Positions 8,778-18,857 are shown, numbered from the stretch's first letter. The stretch: 64,000 nt of DNA from J054 sp964613615 (GCA_964613615.1 CAZTIB010000079.1:1-64000); one strand, 5' to 3'. Made by a program: numbers and translations. The notes: generated by a model from the letters alone, not told the origin.

Positions 8778-9259
8778 GCCTCAAGCACTATCTCCCGGCA
8801 ATTGTGCTGGTGGCGGCAACGCTCTTTTTTGCCTACGACATCATTGCCGATCTCCTCGACGACAGTGAAAGCCCCTTTCATATTGCTGTAGAGTCGATCG
8901 TGTTCCTTTCGATCACGTCGATTCTATTTGTCGAGTTGCGTCGCGTGAGCCATCTCAGCCGGGACATATCGCGGGAGCAGATCAAGACGGCACGGCTTTC
9001 CGGGGAGCTGTTGGCCGTCATGAAAAACCAGTTTTCTCTCTGGGAATTGTCGCCTTCAGAAAGCGAGATAGCCCTGTTGTTGATCAAGGGCTTGTCCATG
9101 AGAGAGATTTCCGAGGCGCGCCAGGTCAAGGAGAAAACGATACGCCAGCAAGCGACCAGCATCTACTCGAAATCAGGACACGCTGGTCGTCACGAGCTGG
9201 CCGCGCACTTTATTGAGGACCTGATGAACGATGGTCTGCAAGACACTCAAAAGCACTGA
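8693..9259 (+). CDS. Membrane-anchored LuxR-type HTH regulator
   Basis: A 188-residue protein with two N-terminal transmembrane helices (about residues 31-49 and 63-80), a short coiled-coil linker and a C-terminal GerE/LuxR helix-turn-helix: LSPSESEIALLLIKGLSMREI then KEKTIRQQATSIYSKSG. It lacks a receiver or autoinducer domain, so any signal must come through the membrane part or a partner, plausibly the overlapping cytochrome b561. The ATG at 8693 is the only start that keeps the N-terminus; it lies inside the previous gene. Likely a redox or envelope sensor; targets unknown, though the ABC operon starts 18 bp downstream. Confidence 0.8.
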   Translation: MEKNVEVSRKPWPGADEEPGGGPSQSSVSLKHYLPAIVLVAATLFFAYDIIADLLDDSESPFHIAVESIVFLSITSILFVELRRVSHLSRDISREQIKTARLSGELLAVMKNQFSLWELSPSESEIALLLIKGLSMREISEARQVKEKTIRQQATSIYSKSGHAGRHELAAHFIEDLMNDGLQDTQKH

Positions 9260-9277
9260 TTTTTGCCAGCTTATTCG

Positions 9278-9994
<717 letters not shown>

Positions 9995-10001
9995 AACCGG
10001 C

Positions 10002-12365
10002 ATGCTGTCTCTGAATCGAAAACTGCTACGCGACGTATGGCACGTGCGCGCCCAGGTTCTGGCCCTGGCACTGGTGATCGCCTCAGGCGTGGCCGTGTTG
10101 GTCATGTCGCTCAGCACCATCGAGGCCCTCAGCGAAACGGCGCGAGCCTACTACGAGCGTTACCGTTTCGCCCACGTGTTCGTTCAGCTCGAACGCGCGC
10201 CCGAGCTGCTGCGCGAGCGGGTCCGGCTGCTGCCCGGCGTGCAGTCGGTGTCCACGCGCGTCATCAAGACCGCGTCGCTGGAGATCGAGGGTTTCAGGGA
10301 GCCTGTCATCGGCCAGCTCGTCTCGCTGCCCGAACAGGGGCTGCCGGAACTCAACCGCCTGGCTCTGCGGGCCGGCCGCCCGCCCGCGATGCGCGCGGTG
10401 GATGAGGTCGTGCTGTCCGAGCCCTTCGCCGACGCGCACGGACTGCAACTCGGCAGCCGGCTGCGGGCGATCATCAATGGCCGCTGGCGCGAACTGACGG
10501 TGGTCGGCATCGCCCTGTCACCGGAGTACGTGTACACCATTGGCCCCGGTTCGCTAATACCGGACAACAAGCGCTTCGGCATCATCTGGATGGGCGAGGA
10601 GGCTTTGCAGGCCGCCTTCGATCTGGAGGGCGCTTTCAACGACATGAGCGTCGGCCTGATGCGCGGCACGCCACCCGAAGCGGTGATCGAGCGGCTGGAC
10701 GAGATGCTGGAACGCTACGGCGGGCACGGTGCGTATGCGCGCGCGGACCAGCAATCGAACTGGTTCCTGATGAACGAGATCAGCCAGCTGAAAACCCTGT
10801 CCCTGATACTGCCAATCACTTTTCTCGCCGTGGCCGCATTCCTGACCAACGTCCTGCTGGGCCGGATGATCACCGTGGAGCGCGGCGAAATCGGCTTGCT
10901 GAAGGCCTTCGGCTACCACAATGCAACAATCGCCTGGCACTATCTGAAATTCGCGACGGTCATCGCCGCGGTCGGCATCACGCTGGGCTGGGCGGCAGGT
11001 TACGGCTTTGGCAAGACCAGCACCGAAGTCTATGCCGATTTCTTCCGCTTTCCGTTTCTGCTTTATCAGCCCGGCCCGCGCGTTTTCCTGATCGCCGCAC
11101 TGGCCAGCGTGGCCGCCGCCCTCGCCGGCACACTGGGTGCGGTGCGCAAGGCCGTACGGCTGCCGCCGGCAGAGGCCATGCGGCCGCCGGCGCCACCGCT
11201 GTTCCGCCGCAGCAGGTTGAGCCGCCTGCCACTGACACGCTGGCTGGATCAGCCTACCCGCATCCTGTTACGACAGATTGGCCGTTGGCCCGGTCGCTCC
11301 TTCATCACCAGCTTCGGTATCGGTATGGCCGTGGCCGTCCTGGTGAGTTCCATCCAGTGGCTGGACGCCGTGGACCAGCTGGCCGATGTCTACTTCGAGC
11401 AGGCCCAGCGACAGGACCTGACCGTGGGCTTCGGCGAGGCACAGGACAGCGCCGTCGAGCGCAGTCTTGCCGCGCTGCCAGGTGTCATTACCACTGAGGC
11501 GATGCGCACTGTGCCAACCAAGATGCGCTTCGGCCCGCGGGAAGAGCGACGCACCCTGATGGGCGTACCGGCCCGGCAGGAACTGCTGCGTGTCTACGAT
11601 GCACAGACCGGCGCAATGGACTTGCCACCCGACGGAATGGTGCTGTCCACCCAGCTCGCCGGGATGCTGGCAGCGGGTATCGGCGATGTGATCGCCGTTG
11701 AGATTCTGGAGGGCCGCCGGCCTACGCTGCAGCTACCGGTCGTCGGCTTGTTCGAAACCTATATCGGTGCGCCTGCCTACATGGAAATAGGCGCTCTGAA
11801 CCGCGCGCTCGGTGACGGCGACGCCCTGAACAGCGTACATCTCCGGGTCGATCCACTGATGGCGCCGACGCTGTATGCAGCGCTCACGGAAACGCCGCGG
11901 ATCAGCTCCGTCACTCTCAAGGAGACGGCCTTGCGCGGATTCCATGAAACGTTGGCGGATACCATACTGATCTTCATTTCCTTTTTCGTTGTGTTTGCCT
12001 GCGCGTTGGCCATGGGCGTCACCTACAACGCAGCGCGCATTGCACTTGCCGAACGCGGTCGGGAACTGGCCACCTTGGAGGTGCTGGGATACACGCACGC
12101 GGAGATTTCTTACCTTCTGCTCGGGGAGATCGCTGTACTGACCCTGTTCGCATTCCCCTTGGGCTCCGCGGCCGGCTACCTGCTCACGCTGGTATGGCAC
12201 GGCGCCTTCGTGACCGAACTGTTCAGGGTACCGTTTGCGATTCTGCCCAAGACCTATGGGCTCTCGATTCTGATCACGGTGGCTGCGACGGTGCTGTCTG
12301 CCCTTTTGGTGCGACGCCGGCTTGATCACCTGGACCTGATCGCCGTATTAAAGACCCGGGAGTAA
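10002..12365 (+). CDS. ABC transporter permease with two FtsX domains
   Basis: A 787-residue permease. An N-terminal helix (LALALVIASGVAVLVMS) is followed by a large periplasmic region, three helices, then a second copy of the same layout beginning about residue 420 (RSFITSFGIGMAVAVL) and ending with three C-terminal helices. This is the duplicated FtsX architecture seen in exporters that act on envelope lipids, lipoproteins or peptides. It starts 7 bp after the ATPase; an ATG at 9957 overlapping the ATPase gene is an alternative. The adaptor follows after 3 bp. Substrate unknown. Confidence 0.9.
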   Translation: MLSLNRKLLRDVWHVRAQVLALALVIASGVAVLVMSLSTIEALSETARAYYERYRFAHVFVQLERAPELLRERVRLLPGVQSVSTRVIKTASLEIEGFREPVIGQLVSLPEQGLPELNRLALRAGRPPAMRAVDEVVLSEPFADAHGLQLGSRLRAIINGRWRELTVVGIALSPEYVYTIGPGSLIPDNKRFGIIWMGEEALQAAFDLEGAFNDMSVGLMRGTPPEAVIERLDEMLERYGGHGAYARADQQSNWFLMNEISQLKTLSLILPITFLAVAAFLTNVLLGRMITVERGEIGLLKAFGYHNATIAWHYLKFATVIAAVGITLGWAAGYGFGKTSTEVYADFFRFPFLLYQPGPRVFLIAALASVAAALAGTLGAVRKAVRLPPAEAMRPPAPPLFRRSRLSRLPLTRWLDQPTRILLRQIGRWPGRSFITSFGIGMAVAVLVSSIQWLDAVDQLADVYFEQAQRQDLTVGFGEAQDSAVERSLAALPGVITTEAMRTVPTKMRFGPREERRTLMGVPARQELLRVYDAQTGAMDLPPDGMVLSTQLAGMLAAGIGDVIAVEILEGRRPTLQLPVVGLFETYIGAPAYMEIGALNRALGDGDALNSVHLRVDPLMAPTLYAALTETPRISSVTLKETALRGFHETLADTILIFISFFVVFACALAMGVTYNAARIALAERGRELATLEVLGYTHAEISYLLLGEIAVLTLFAFPLGSAAGYLLTLVWHGAFVTELFRVPFAILPKTYGLSILITVAATVLSALLVRRRLDHLDLIAVLKTRE

Positions 12366-12368
12366 GTC

Positions 12369-13583
12369 ATGCCGTCCAACGTTATTCGCCGCCTGTTGTT
12401 CTGGGTGCCAGCGCTGATCCTGGGCACTGCCGCGCTGGCATTGCTGTTTCGCCCGCAACCCGTGTCGGTGGATCTGATCACCGTGGGGCTTGGCGACATT
12501 ACGGTGTCCGTCGCGGAGGAAGGCAAGACGCGGGTCAAGGAGGTGTTTGTCGTCTCCGCACCAATCCCGGGGCTGATGCGGCGCATTGAAATTCATGCCG
12601 GTGACCCGGTCACCGCGGGCGAGACAGTGGTCGCCCAGATCGAACCGAGCGATCCGTCCCTCCTAGACGTTCGTTCGGTGGCAGAAGCGGAAGCCGGGGT
12701 TCGCGCGGCAGAAGCCAACCAGCGCTTTGCCGCCGCTGCGGTTCAGCGCGCCGAGGCCGAAGGAGATTTCGCGCGCGCGGAACTCGCGCGCTACGAACGT
12801 CTGGCGGAGCGGCAGTCCATATCGGCCAACGATCTGGAAGCGGCACAACGGCGAGCCCGCATCGCCGCCGCGGCGCTCGAGGAATCGCGGGCCGGCCTGA
12901 AGGCGAGGTCATCGGAGCTGGAACAGGTCCAGGCGCGACTGATGGAGCCCGCCACCACCCGCGGGCAGCGGGATGCCGATTGTGAATGCGTCGACGTGCA
13001 TTCACCCGTCAACGGTTTCGTGCTGCAGGTGGTCAACGAAAGCGAGAGCGTGGTGACGGCAGGTACACCGCTGATCGAGGTGGGCGATCCCCGCCAGTTG
13101 GAGGTCGTCGTGGATCTGCTGTCCACGGATGCGGTCCGCGTCGAGCCCGGGCAACTCGTGCTGGTGGAGGCCTGGGGTGGGTCGGACCCGTTGCAAGGTG
13201 TGGTGCGGCGCATCGAACCGTTCGGGTTCACCAAGATTTCGGCACTGGGAATCGAGGAACAGCGGGTCAAAGTCCTGATCGAACTGACGGATCCACAGCA
13301 GCAGTGGGAACGGCTGGGACACGGCTACCGGGTCCAGGCCCGCATCATCCTCGACAAAACAATGGACGTACTCAGGGTGCCGCAGGCCGCCCTGTTCCGT
13401 GACGGCGAACGCTGGGCGGTATTTGTGATGGAGGCGGACACGGCCCAGCTTCGCCACGTGGAACTCGGCCTGCAGAATGGCCTGGACGCCGAGATCGTCG
13501 CCGGGCTTCAGGGCGGCGAGCGGGTGGTGCTGCAGCCGGGCGACCGGGTCACTGATGGCACGCCGCTCGAAGAGCGGGGTTGA
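12369..13583 (+). CDS. HlyD-family periplasmic adaptor of the ABC exporter
   Basis: A 404-residue membrane-fusion protein. One N-terminal anchor helix (LLFWVPALILGTAALALLF), a lipoyl-like half motif (EEGKTRVKEVFVVSAPIPG), an alpha-helical hairpin rich in Ala, Glu and Arg (about residues 95-200), the second lipoyl half (VHSPVNGFVLQVV) and beta-barrel strands follow in order. The hairpin contains the loop CECVD near residue 208. It bridges the FtsX permease to an outer-membrane channel, which is not encoded here. Confidence 0.9.
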   Translation: MPSNVIRRLLFWVPALILGTAALALLFRPQPVSVDLITVGLGDITVSVAEEGKTRVKEVFVVSAPIPGLMRRIEIHAGDPVTAGETVVAQIEPSDPSLLDVRSVAEAEAGVRAAEANQRFAAAAVQRAEAEGDFARAELARYERLAERQSISANDLEAAQRRARIAAAALEESRAGLKARSSELEQVQARLMEPATTRGQRDADCECVDVHSPVNGFVLQVVNESESVVTAGTPLIEVGDPRQLEVVVDLLSTDAVRVEPGQLVLVEAWGGSDPLQGVVRRIEPFGFTKISALGIEEQRVKVLIELTDPQQQWERLGHGYRVQARIILDKTMDVLRVPQAALFRDGERWAVFVMEADTAQLRHVELGLQNGLDAEIVAGLQGGERVVLQPGDRVTDGTPLEERG

Positions 13584-13690
13584 AGTTACGGGCGGTCAGG
13601 CTAGGTAGTACTGCGGATTGCCAACCACCGATTTTTCAGAAAGTATTTGACTTGTCCGGAGAGGCTTGGCCAATTCAAAGGGGGTGCACG

Positions 13691-14149
13691 ATGACTGACC
13701 AGCTTCCACAGGAAGGCAGACGCCAGTTTCTCATCAATTCGTCGTTGCTCGCGGTGGCGGGGGCGCCGGCGATGGCGAGTGCTGCAGCCGACTCAAGCGA
13801 GCATCTGCATCACGGAGGCGAGCACGCTGCGTTGATTCGTGAGTCTTTGCACTGCATCGAGACGGGCAATGCATGCGCGGCGCATTGCATCGACGACATG
13901 CGCGGCGGCAATACCGAGTTACTGGAGTGCCTGGTCCAGGTACAGGAATTGGTCATCGCCTGCGAAGCGCTGGCGAAACTGGCGGCTAATGATTCCGAGC
14001 ACCTGAAAACCTATGCAAACGCGACTATCGAGGTCTGCGAAACCTGCGAGGCGGAATGCCGCAAGTTTGAAGACAAGCACGTCCAGTGCAAGGACTGTGC
14101 GGATGCCTGCGTTGCCTGCATGAAAGAGTGCGAACGGGTCATCACCTGA
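13691..14149 (+). CDS. Tat-exported four-helix copper-storage protein (Csp1 type)
   Basis: A 152-residue protein that probably stores many Cu(I) ions inside a four-helix bundle. RRQFLINSSLLAVAG at the N-terminus is a Tat signal. The mature part carries 13 cysteines, spaced along the helices (CIETGNACAAHC, then VCETCEAEC and CKDCADACVACMKEC), the same number as in the well-studied methanotroph Csp1. A His-rich segment (EHLHHGGEHAA) lies after the signal. The start at 13691 has a GGGGG ribosome-binding stretch; an upstream in-frame start at 13580 would lack the Tat layout. It follows the ABC exporter operon by 107 bp, but a joint role is only suggested by position. Confidence 0.88.
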   Translation: MTDQLPQEGRRQFLINSSLLAVAGAPAMASAAADSSEHLHHGGEHAALIRESLHCIETGNACAAHCIDDMRGGNTELLECLVQVQELVIACEALAKLAANDSEHLKTYANATIEVCETCEAECRKFEDKHVQCKDCADACVACMKECERVIT

Positions 14150-14161
14150 CGCCGGGAAGTC

Positions 14162-14202
14162 CTGGCTCATGCAGCACCGAAGAGCGGTGCTGCATGAGCC
14201 AG
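14162..14202. repeat. Perfect 18-bp inverted repeat after the Csp1-like gene
   Basis: The arms 14162-14179 and 14185-14202 are exact reverse complements around a 5-nt loop (AAGAG). No T-run follows on either side, so it is not a standard intrinsic terminator. It could stabilise the 3' end of the copper-storage mRNA, act as a bidirectional attenuator, or be a REP-like element. The next gene starts about 60 bp downstream. Confidence 0.85.
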
Positions 14203-14261
14203 AGTCTGCCGTTGGAATCCTGGCACCTGCGGCGGCCAACGGTTGATTGCCAACCGGTCTC

Positions 14262-15032
14262 GTGAAATTGACAACCCGTGCTTGGCTATATGCGTTGATC
14301 TGCGCAGCGGTGACCAGCGTTGCGGTTTCGGCACAGCCGACTGATGCAAACACGCCGCTTGCGGCGAACGTGATCCCGGCCAATGATCGCGTCCTGATCG
14401 TTGGCGCCACCCGCGGTACGGGACTTGAAACTGCACAATTGCTGCTCGACAAAGCTATCCCGGTCGTGGCCTTCGCGCGGCCCACGTCGGACCTCAGCCA
14501 GCTCCAGAAACTGAACATCGACATGATCACGGGCGACGCAATGGTGCCCGCGGATCTTGACGCGGCTATCCAACAGGGTCCGTGGCGAGCGGTGGTCACC
14601 ACGCTGAGTTGCTACAAGTGCGAAAACCCGCCCGACTACGAGGGGAATCGGAATCTGTTCGACGCGATGACGGAGTCCACAAGCCAGCGAGTGATACTGA
14701 TCTCGACGATTGGCGCTGGCGAGAGCGCAGCGGCGACGCCCTGGATCGTCGAGTGGATACTCAAGGATCCGATTGCGCTCAAGGAACAGGCCGAGGCACA
14801 TTTGCAGGCCAGTGACCTCGACTACACCATCATCCGGCCTGGCGGCCTGACGGAAGCCCAGCCCACCGGTGATGGCATTCTGACCGAAGATCCCACCCGC
14901 ATGGGGATGATCTCCCGCCCCGACCTGGCGGAACTGATCGTTGCCGTCATCGAAGACGATACGACCATCGGCAAGACGTACACCGCGATCGATAAGAACA
15001 AGCACTGGCTGTGGGACATGTACGGCGACTGA
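14262..15032 (+). CDS. Exported NAD(P)-binding protein (NmrA/atypical SDR type)
   Basis: A protein of about 256 residues with a Rossmann fold. After a hydrophobic signal segment ending VAVSA, the dinucleotide motif VLIVGATRGTGLETA appears, then VISTIGAGES-like strand (RVILISTIGAG) and the IIRPGGLTEAQPTGDG strand typical of NAD(P)H-binding atypical SDRs. A pair of cysteines (SCYKCEN) lies near the middle. GTG at 14262 gives the cleanest signal peptide; TTG at 14247 is possible. A nucleotide-binding enzyme with an export signal is unusual, because NAD(P)H is scarce in the periplasm. Role unknown. Confidence 0.75.
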   Translation: MKLTTRAWLYALICAAVTSVAVSAQPTDANTPLAANVIPANDRVLIVGATRGTGLETAQLLLDKAIPVVAFARPTSDLSQLQKLNIDMITGDAMVPADLDAAIQQGPWRAVVTTLSCYKCENPPDYEGNRNLFDAMTESTSQRVILISTIGAGESAAATPWIVEWILKDPIALKEQAEAHLQASDLDYTIIRPGGLTEAQPTGDGILTEDPTRMGMISRPDLAELIVAVIEDDTTIGKTYTAIDKNKHWLWDMYGD

Positions 15033-15146
15033 CAGAGGCGTGGGCGGTTCCGCAAGCGCAGCGACTCGCCGCAGCCCCGGTGGCCGAAAACCCCCGGTTA
15101 ATACGGAGTAGCAACATCGGCGGCCGGTGCGCATAATCTGGCGGTT

Positions 15147-16124
15147 ATGCAACTGCCGCCCTTCGAGTACCTGCATCCCCGCTCCCTGCGGGAAGGGCTC
15201 GACTGGCTGGCCGAACCCGGCACTGACACCGCCGTCGTCGCCGGCGGGTCCGACCTGCTGGTGAATATGAAGCTCGGGCTGGTCACGCCGAAGCGGCTGG
15301 TCAGCGTGCGCGACCTGCCTGGCATGCAGGACGTGGTCGAAGGAACAGACGGCGGGCTGCGGATCGGCGCCGGCTGCAATCTGACAGACCTGCTCCAGAA
15401 CGAGGCCATTACCCGGCGCTACCCTGCGCTCGCCACCGCAATCCGGGCCGTGGGCTCCCAGCACGTGCGCAACATGGGCACGCTCGGTGGCAACCTGTGC
15501 CTGCCGACGCGCTGCTGGTACACGAACCAGAGCGAAGAGTGGCGCGAGAGCCGCCAGCCGTGCTTCAAGACCGATGGGGAACTGTGCCACGTGATCAAGA
15601 GTTCGGCGCGTTGCCACTCGCTGAACAGTTCGGATACTGCACCGGCGTTGATCGCCCTCGGTGCAACCGTCACTTTAGTCAACCGGGATGGCAGCCGCGA
15701 GCTCGCGGTTGCTGATCTTTATCTCGACGACGGCGTCGACTACACGGCCATGAAGCCCGGTGAAATCCTCACGGAGATCCACCTGCCGCCCCCCACCGGT
15801 GTTGCGGCCTTCATCAAGGTCGCCCAGCGCAACGGACTGGACTACGCGGCCGGCACGGTCGCTGGCTGGTTCGATGGTACAGCGGCGCGCCTCGTCCTGG
15901 GCGCCATCGCGTCCCACCCCGTGCTGCTGCACCAGTCGGCCGCAATCATCGCGGCCGGCGGGCTGAATGCGCAGAGCATAGAAGCTGCTGCGGATGCTGC
16001 CCGCGGGGATCTCGGCGAGGTCAGTAATCTGTTCTCGCCGCCGGGTTACAAGCGCCGGCTGGCGAGGTCCCTGGTCCGGCGTGTGTTGCAGCAACTGGCG
16101 AAAGCTCCGGGAACCACTGCATGA
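15147..16124 (+). CDS. Molybdenum hydroxylase FAD/4Fe-4S subunit (4-hydroxybenzoyl-CoA reductase beta type)
   Basis: The flavoprotein subunit (325 residues) of a xanthine-oxidase-family enzyme. FAD-binding motifs AGGSDLLVNMK and NMGTLGGNLC are present. After the second one comes an insertion with four cysteines (CLPTRCWYT, PCFKTDGELC, SSARC), which matches the extra [4Fe-4S] loop that sets 4-hydroxybenzoyl-CoA reductase apart from CO dehydrogenase and xanthine dehydrogenase. The gene overlaps the 2Fe-2S subunit by 4 bp. Bases 15538-15566 recur exactly at 8005-8033. Likely removes or adds oxygen on an aromatic-CoA or related ring; the substrate is unproven. Confidence 0.88.
   Translation: MQLPPFEYLHPRSLREGLDWLAEPGTDTAVVAGGSDLLVNMKLGLVTPKRLVSVRDLPGMQDVVEGTDGGLRIGAGCNLTDLLQNEAITRRYPALATAIRAVGSQHVRNMGTLGGNLCLPTRCWYTNQSEEWRESRQPCFKTDGELCHVIKSSARCHSLNSSDTAPALIALGATVTLVNRDGSRELAVADLYLDDGVDYTAMKPGEILTEIHLPPPTGVAAFIKVAQRNGLDYAAGTVAGWFDGTAARLVLGAIASHPVLLHQSAAIIAAGGLNAQSIEAAADAARGDLGEVSNLFSPPGYKRRLARSLVRRVLQQLAKAPGTTA
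15538..15566 (+). repeat. 29-bp exact repeat, copy inside the FAD/4Fe-4S subunit gene
   Basis: The coding copy of the repeat also found at 8005-8033. It encodes EWRESRQPCF within the 4Fe-4S loop, where the final cysteine is a predicted cluster ligand. Confidence 0.8.
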
Positions 16125-16624
16125 GCCGGCAGATCATCAACCTGACAGTGAACGGTGACCGGCACGAAATCGCCGTCGCACCGCACCAAACGCTGCTTGA
16201 AGTGCTGCGCGACGAACTTGGACTGTCCGGCACGAAGCGCGGCTGCACCAGCGGCGCCTGTGGGGTCTGCACCGTGCAACAGGAAGATGGCCGCGCCATG
16301 TTGTCGTGCCTGGCTCTCGCTGTCGAGTGGGACGGGCGGGCCGTCACCACCATCGAAGGCATCGATGAACCGGGACACCTGCACCCGGTGCAGGCGGCTT
16401 TCCTGGAACACGGCGCAGTGCAATGCGGGTTCTGCACGCCCGGGCTGATCATGACGGCCAAGGCGCTGCTGGATACCAACGCCGCGCCGGATGAAGACGC
16501 AATTAACGAGGCGATGGCCGGTGCGATCTGCCGTTGCACCGGGCACATCAAGGTAAAGATCGCGATTCGCGAGGCCGTGAAAGCGGTCCTTGAAGGCCAA
16601 GAGCAAGATGCCGCGTCGACCTGA
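16121..16624 (+). CDS. Molybdenum hydroxylase 2Fe-2S subunit
   Basis: A 167-residue iron-sulfur subunit with two clusters. The plant-ferredoxin-type motif GCTSGACGVCTV is near residue 43, with another Cys in LSCLALAVEW, and the C-terminal helical domain has QCGFCTPGLIM and ICRCTGHIKV. This two-domain form is standard for the xanthine oxidase family. It overlaps its neighbours on both sides, so the three subunits are translationally coupled. It relays electrons from the molybdenum centre to the FAD subunit, or the reverse in a reductase. Confidence 0.93.
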   Translation: MSRQIINLTVNGDRHEIAVAPHQTLLEVLRDELGLSGTKRGCTSGACGVCTVQQEDGRAMLSCLALAVEWDGRAVTTIEGIDEPGHLHPVQAAFLEHGAVQCGFCTPGLIMTAKALLDTNAAPDEDAINEAMAGAICRCTGHIKVKIAIREAVKAVLEGQEQDAAST

Positions 16625-18857
16625 CTTCAGTGCCGTCGGGCACAACCAGCCGCGGCTGGATGGCGCCGACAAGGTGACAGGACGCTCGTTGTTTACCGAT
16701 GACGTGGTGCTGCCCGGCATGCTGTGCGGCCGCGCTCTGCGTTGCCCCCTGCCGCGGGCGCGAATTCTCGCTATCGACACGAGTCGTGCGGAGGCCTTAC
16801 CGGGTGTCAAAGCGGTGGTAACCGCCCAAGACGCCGCGGGGATATGGCTGGGTATCAACCAACCGCTGCTGAGCGCCGAGTACCTGAACCACGTGGGCCA
16901 GGAGGTCGCGGCCGTTGCAGCCACCGACGAAGACATCGCGCGCGAAGCGCTGAAGCTGATCCGGGTGGAATACGAACCGCTACCGGAACTGAAGGACGTC
17001 AAGGCGGCGCTGGCGCCGGACGCGCCACTGCTGCACGCAAAGGCCAAGGGCAACATTGCATGGCAACAGGCCGAAGACTACGGGGATCCCGACGCGGTCT
17101 TCGCCGCCGCCCACCATGTGCGCACCGATCACTATGTGACGAACCCGAGCCACAACTGTTACGCAGAGTTTCACGTGGCTGTTGCTGACTACACGCGGGC
17201 CGACAAACTCACGGTCTGGACCCCCACGCAATCAGCCCTGCTGTTCCAGAAGAGCCTGGCGGCAGGTTTCAAGTTGCCCGATAGCGGCGTGCGGATCATG
17301 TGCCTGAACAGTGGCGGTGGTTTTACCGGCCGAACTGCCACACGACCGCACCATTTTCTTGCCGCATTGCTGTCGCGGAAGTCGGGCCGGCCAGTAAAAA
17401 TTCGCGCCACCGGCGACGAGGAGTTCATCATGTGCCGGGCGGGTGGCCGCGTGGAATATCGCTTCCGCTCAGGCGTCGATAAAGACGGCCGGCTCAAGGT
17501 CGTGGACGCGGATCTGCTCTTCGACACGGGGGCCTACGTCGAGTCGCAGATGATCGTGATCCTGCTCACGTCGAGCTACCTGGACGCGCTGTACCCGGTG
17601 GAGGCCACGCGCTATCGCGGCCGCTTGGTGCACACCAACAACCTGCCCTACTACTTCCATCACGGCGGCGGGCTGGCGCAGCTTCAGTTTGCGTTTGGCC
17701 AGCATGTGAACAGCCTCGCGCTGGACCTGGGAATGGACCCGGTGGATTTCCACCTGCTGAACGCCGTGGAAAAAGGCCACACGACCCTGCGCGGCACGCA
17801 CTACGCGAGCTGCGGGCTAAAGGAGTGCATCCGCAAGACAGTCCGACAGACGAGCTGGAAGAAAAAGCGCCGGCGCAAGGACCCGCTTAAGGGCATCGGC
17901 ATCGGCATCGGCGCGATGGCCTCCGGCGCGAAGGGCCTGTTCAAGCACGACACCTCGGCCGCGTTCATCAAAGTGGCGGACGATGGCAAGGCCACGCTGT
18001 TCGTCGGCCTGCCGGACATGGGCCAGAGTTCCCACACCGCGATGGCCATTATCGCGGCGGAGGTGCTCGGCATCGCGCCGACGGACATCACGGTGGCGTC
18101 GGGCGATACAGACCTGGACCCGCTGGATGTCGGCGCGTTTACGCAGCGTGGCACCTTCAATACCGGGAACGCGGTAAAAAACGCGTGCGTGGACGCGCGT
18201 AAACAGATCGCAAAGACCGCGGCGGCCGAGCTCGGCGTGAAAGCTTCACAACTGCGTTTCAGCGGTGGCCAGATCACGGTGAAAGGCCAGCCCGAGCAGG
18301 CCATGCCCTTCGCGAAAGCGGTGTTCAACACGCTGCACAGCAAAGAAGGCCGTTTTGTGATGGGGCGCGGGTTTTACAACTCCCCACTGGAAAGCGGCAG
18401 CATGGCCTACTCTTTTGGCGCGCAGATTGCCGAAGTCAGCGTCGACCCCGACACCGGTGTGGTCACGGTGGAACGCGTGACGGCAGCCCATGACGTGGGC
18501 CGGGCCATCAACCCGCGGATCGTCGAGGGTCAGATCGACGGCCAGATCTTCAGCGGCATGTCCCAGGCACTCTACGAGGAATGCGTGATGGATGACGGCC
18601 AGGTGCTGAACCCGTCGCGCCTCGATTACAAGATGCCGCGGGCCTACGAAATGCCCGAGGTCGAGCACATCATCGTCGAAAGCAACGACCCCCATGGCCC
18701 GTTTGGCGCGAAGGAAGTCGGCGAAGGGCCTATCGTCTGCACGATGCAGGCCATCGCCAACGCGGTGGCCGACGCGATCGGCGAACCGGTCAAGGAGATG
18801 CCAATTACGCCGTGGCGGGTGCTGAAGATCCTCGGGCGGCGTAAAGAGGTCGCCTGA
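16608..18857 (+). CDS. Molybdenum hydroxylase catalytic subunit (4-hydroxybenzoyl-CoA reductase alpha type)
   Basis: The large molybdopterin subunit, 749 residues. It opens with GHNQPRLDGADKVTGRSLFT, a common family start, and shows GGGFTGRTATRPHHFLAALL, the substrate-channel segment GQSSHTAMAIIAAEVLG and the C-terminal FGAKEVGEGP carrying the catalytic Glu that activates the Mo ligand. ATG at 16608 is preferred over the TTG at 16590; it overlaps the 2Fe-2S gene by 17 bp. With the 4Fe-4S loop in the FAD subunit, this is most like 4-hydroxybenzoyl-CoA reductase, but no CoA ligase for hydroxybenzoate is adjacent, so hydroxylation of another aromatic or heterocycle remains possible. Confidence 0.9.
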   Translation: MPRRPDFSAVGHNQPRLDGADKVTGRSLFTDDVVLPGMLCGRALRCPLPRARILAIDTSRAEALPGVKAVVTAQDAAGIWLGINQPLLSAEYLNHVGQEVAAVAATDEDIAREALKLIRVEYEPLPELKDVKAALAPDAPLLHAKAKGNIAWQQAEDYGDPDAVFAAAHHVRTDHYVTNPSHNCYAEFHVAVADYTRADKLTVWTPTQSALLFQKSLAAGFKLPDSGVRIMCLNSGGGFTGRTATRPHHFLAALLSRKSGRPVKIRATGDEEFIMCRAGGRVEYRFRSGVDKDGRLKVVDADLLFDTGAYVESQMIVILLTSSYLDALYPVEATRYRGRLVHTNNLPYYFHHGGGLAQLQFAFGQHVNSLALDLGMDPVDFHLLNAVEKGHTTLRGTHYASCGLKECIRKTVRQTSWKKKRRRKDPLKGIGIGIGAMASGAKGLFKHDTSAAFIKVADDGKATLFVGLPDMGQSSHTAMAIIAAEVLGIAPTDITVASGDTDLDPLDVGAFTQRGTFNTGNAVKNACVDARKQIAKTAAAELGVKASQLRFSGGQITVKGQPEQAMPFAKAVFNTLHSKEGRFVMGRGFYNSPLESGSMAYSFGAQIAEVSVDPDTGVVTVERVTAAHDVGRAINPRIVEGQIDGQIFSGMSQALYEECVMDDGQVLNPSRLDYKMPRAYEMPEVEHIIVESNDPHGPFGAKEVGEGPIVCTMQAIANAVADAIGEPVKEMPITPWRVLKILGRRKEVA

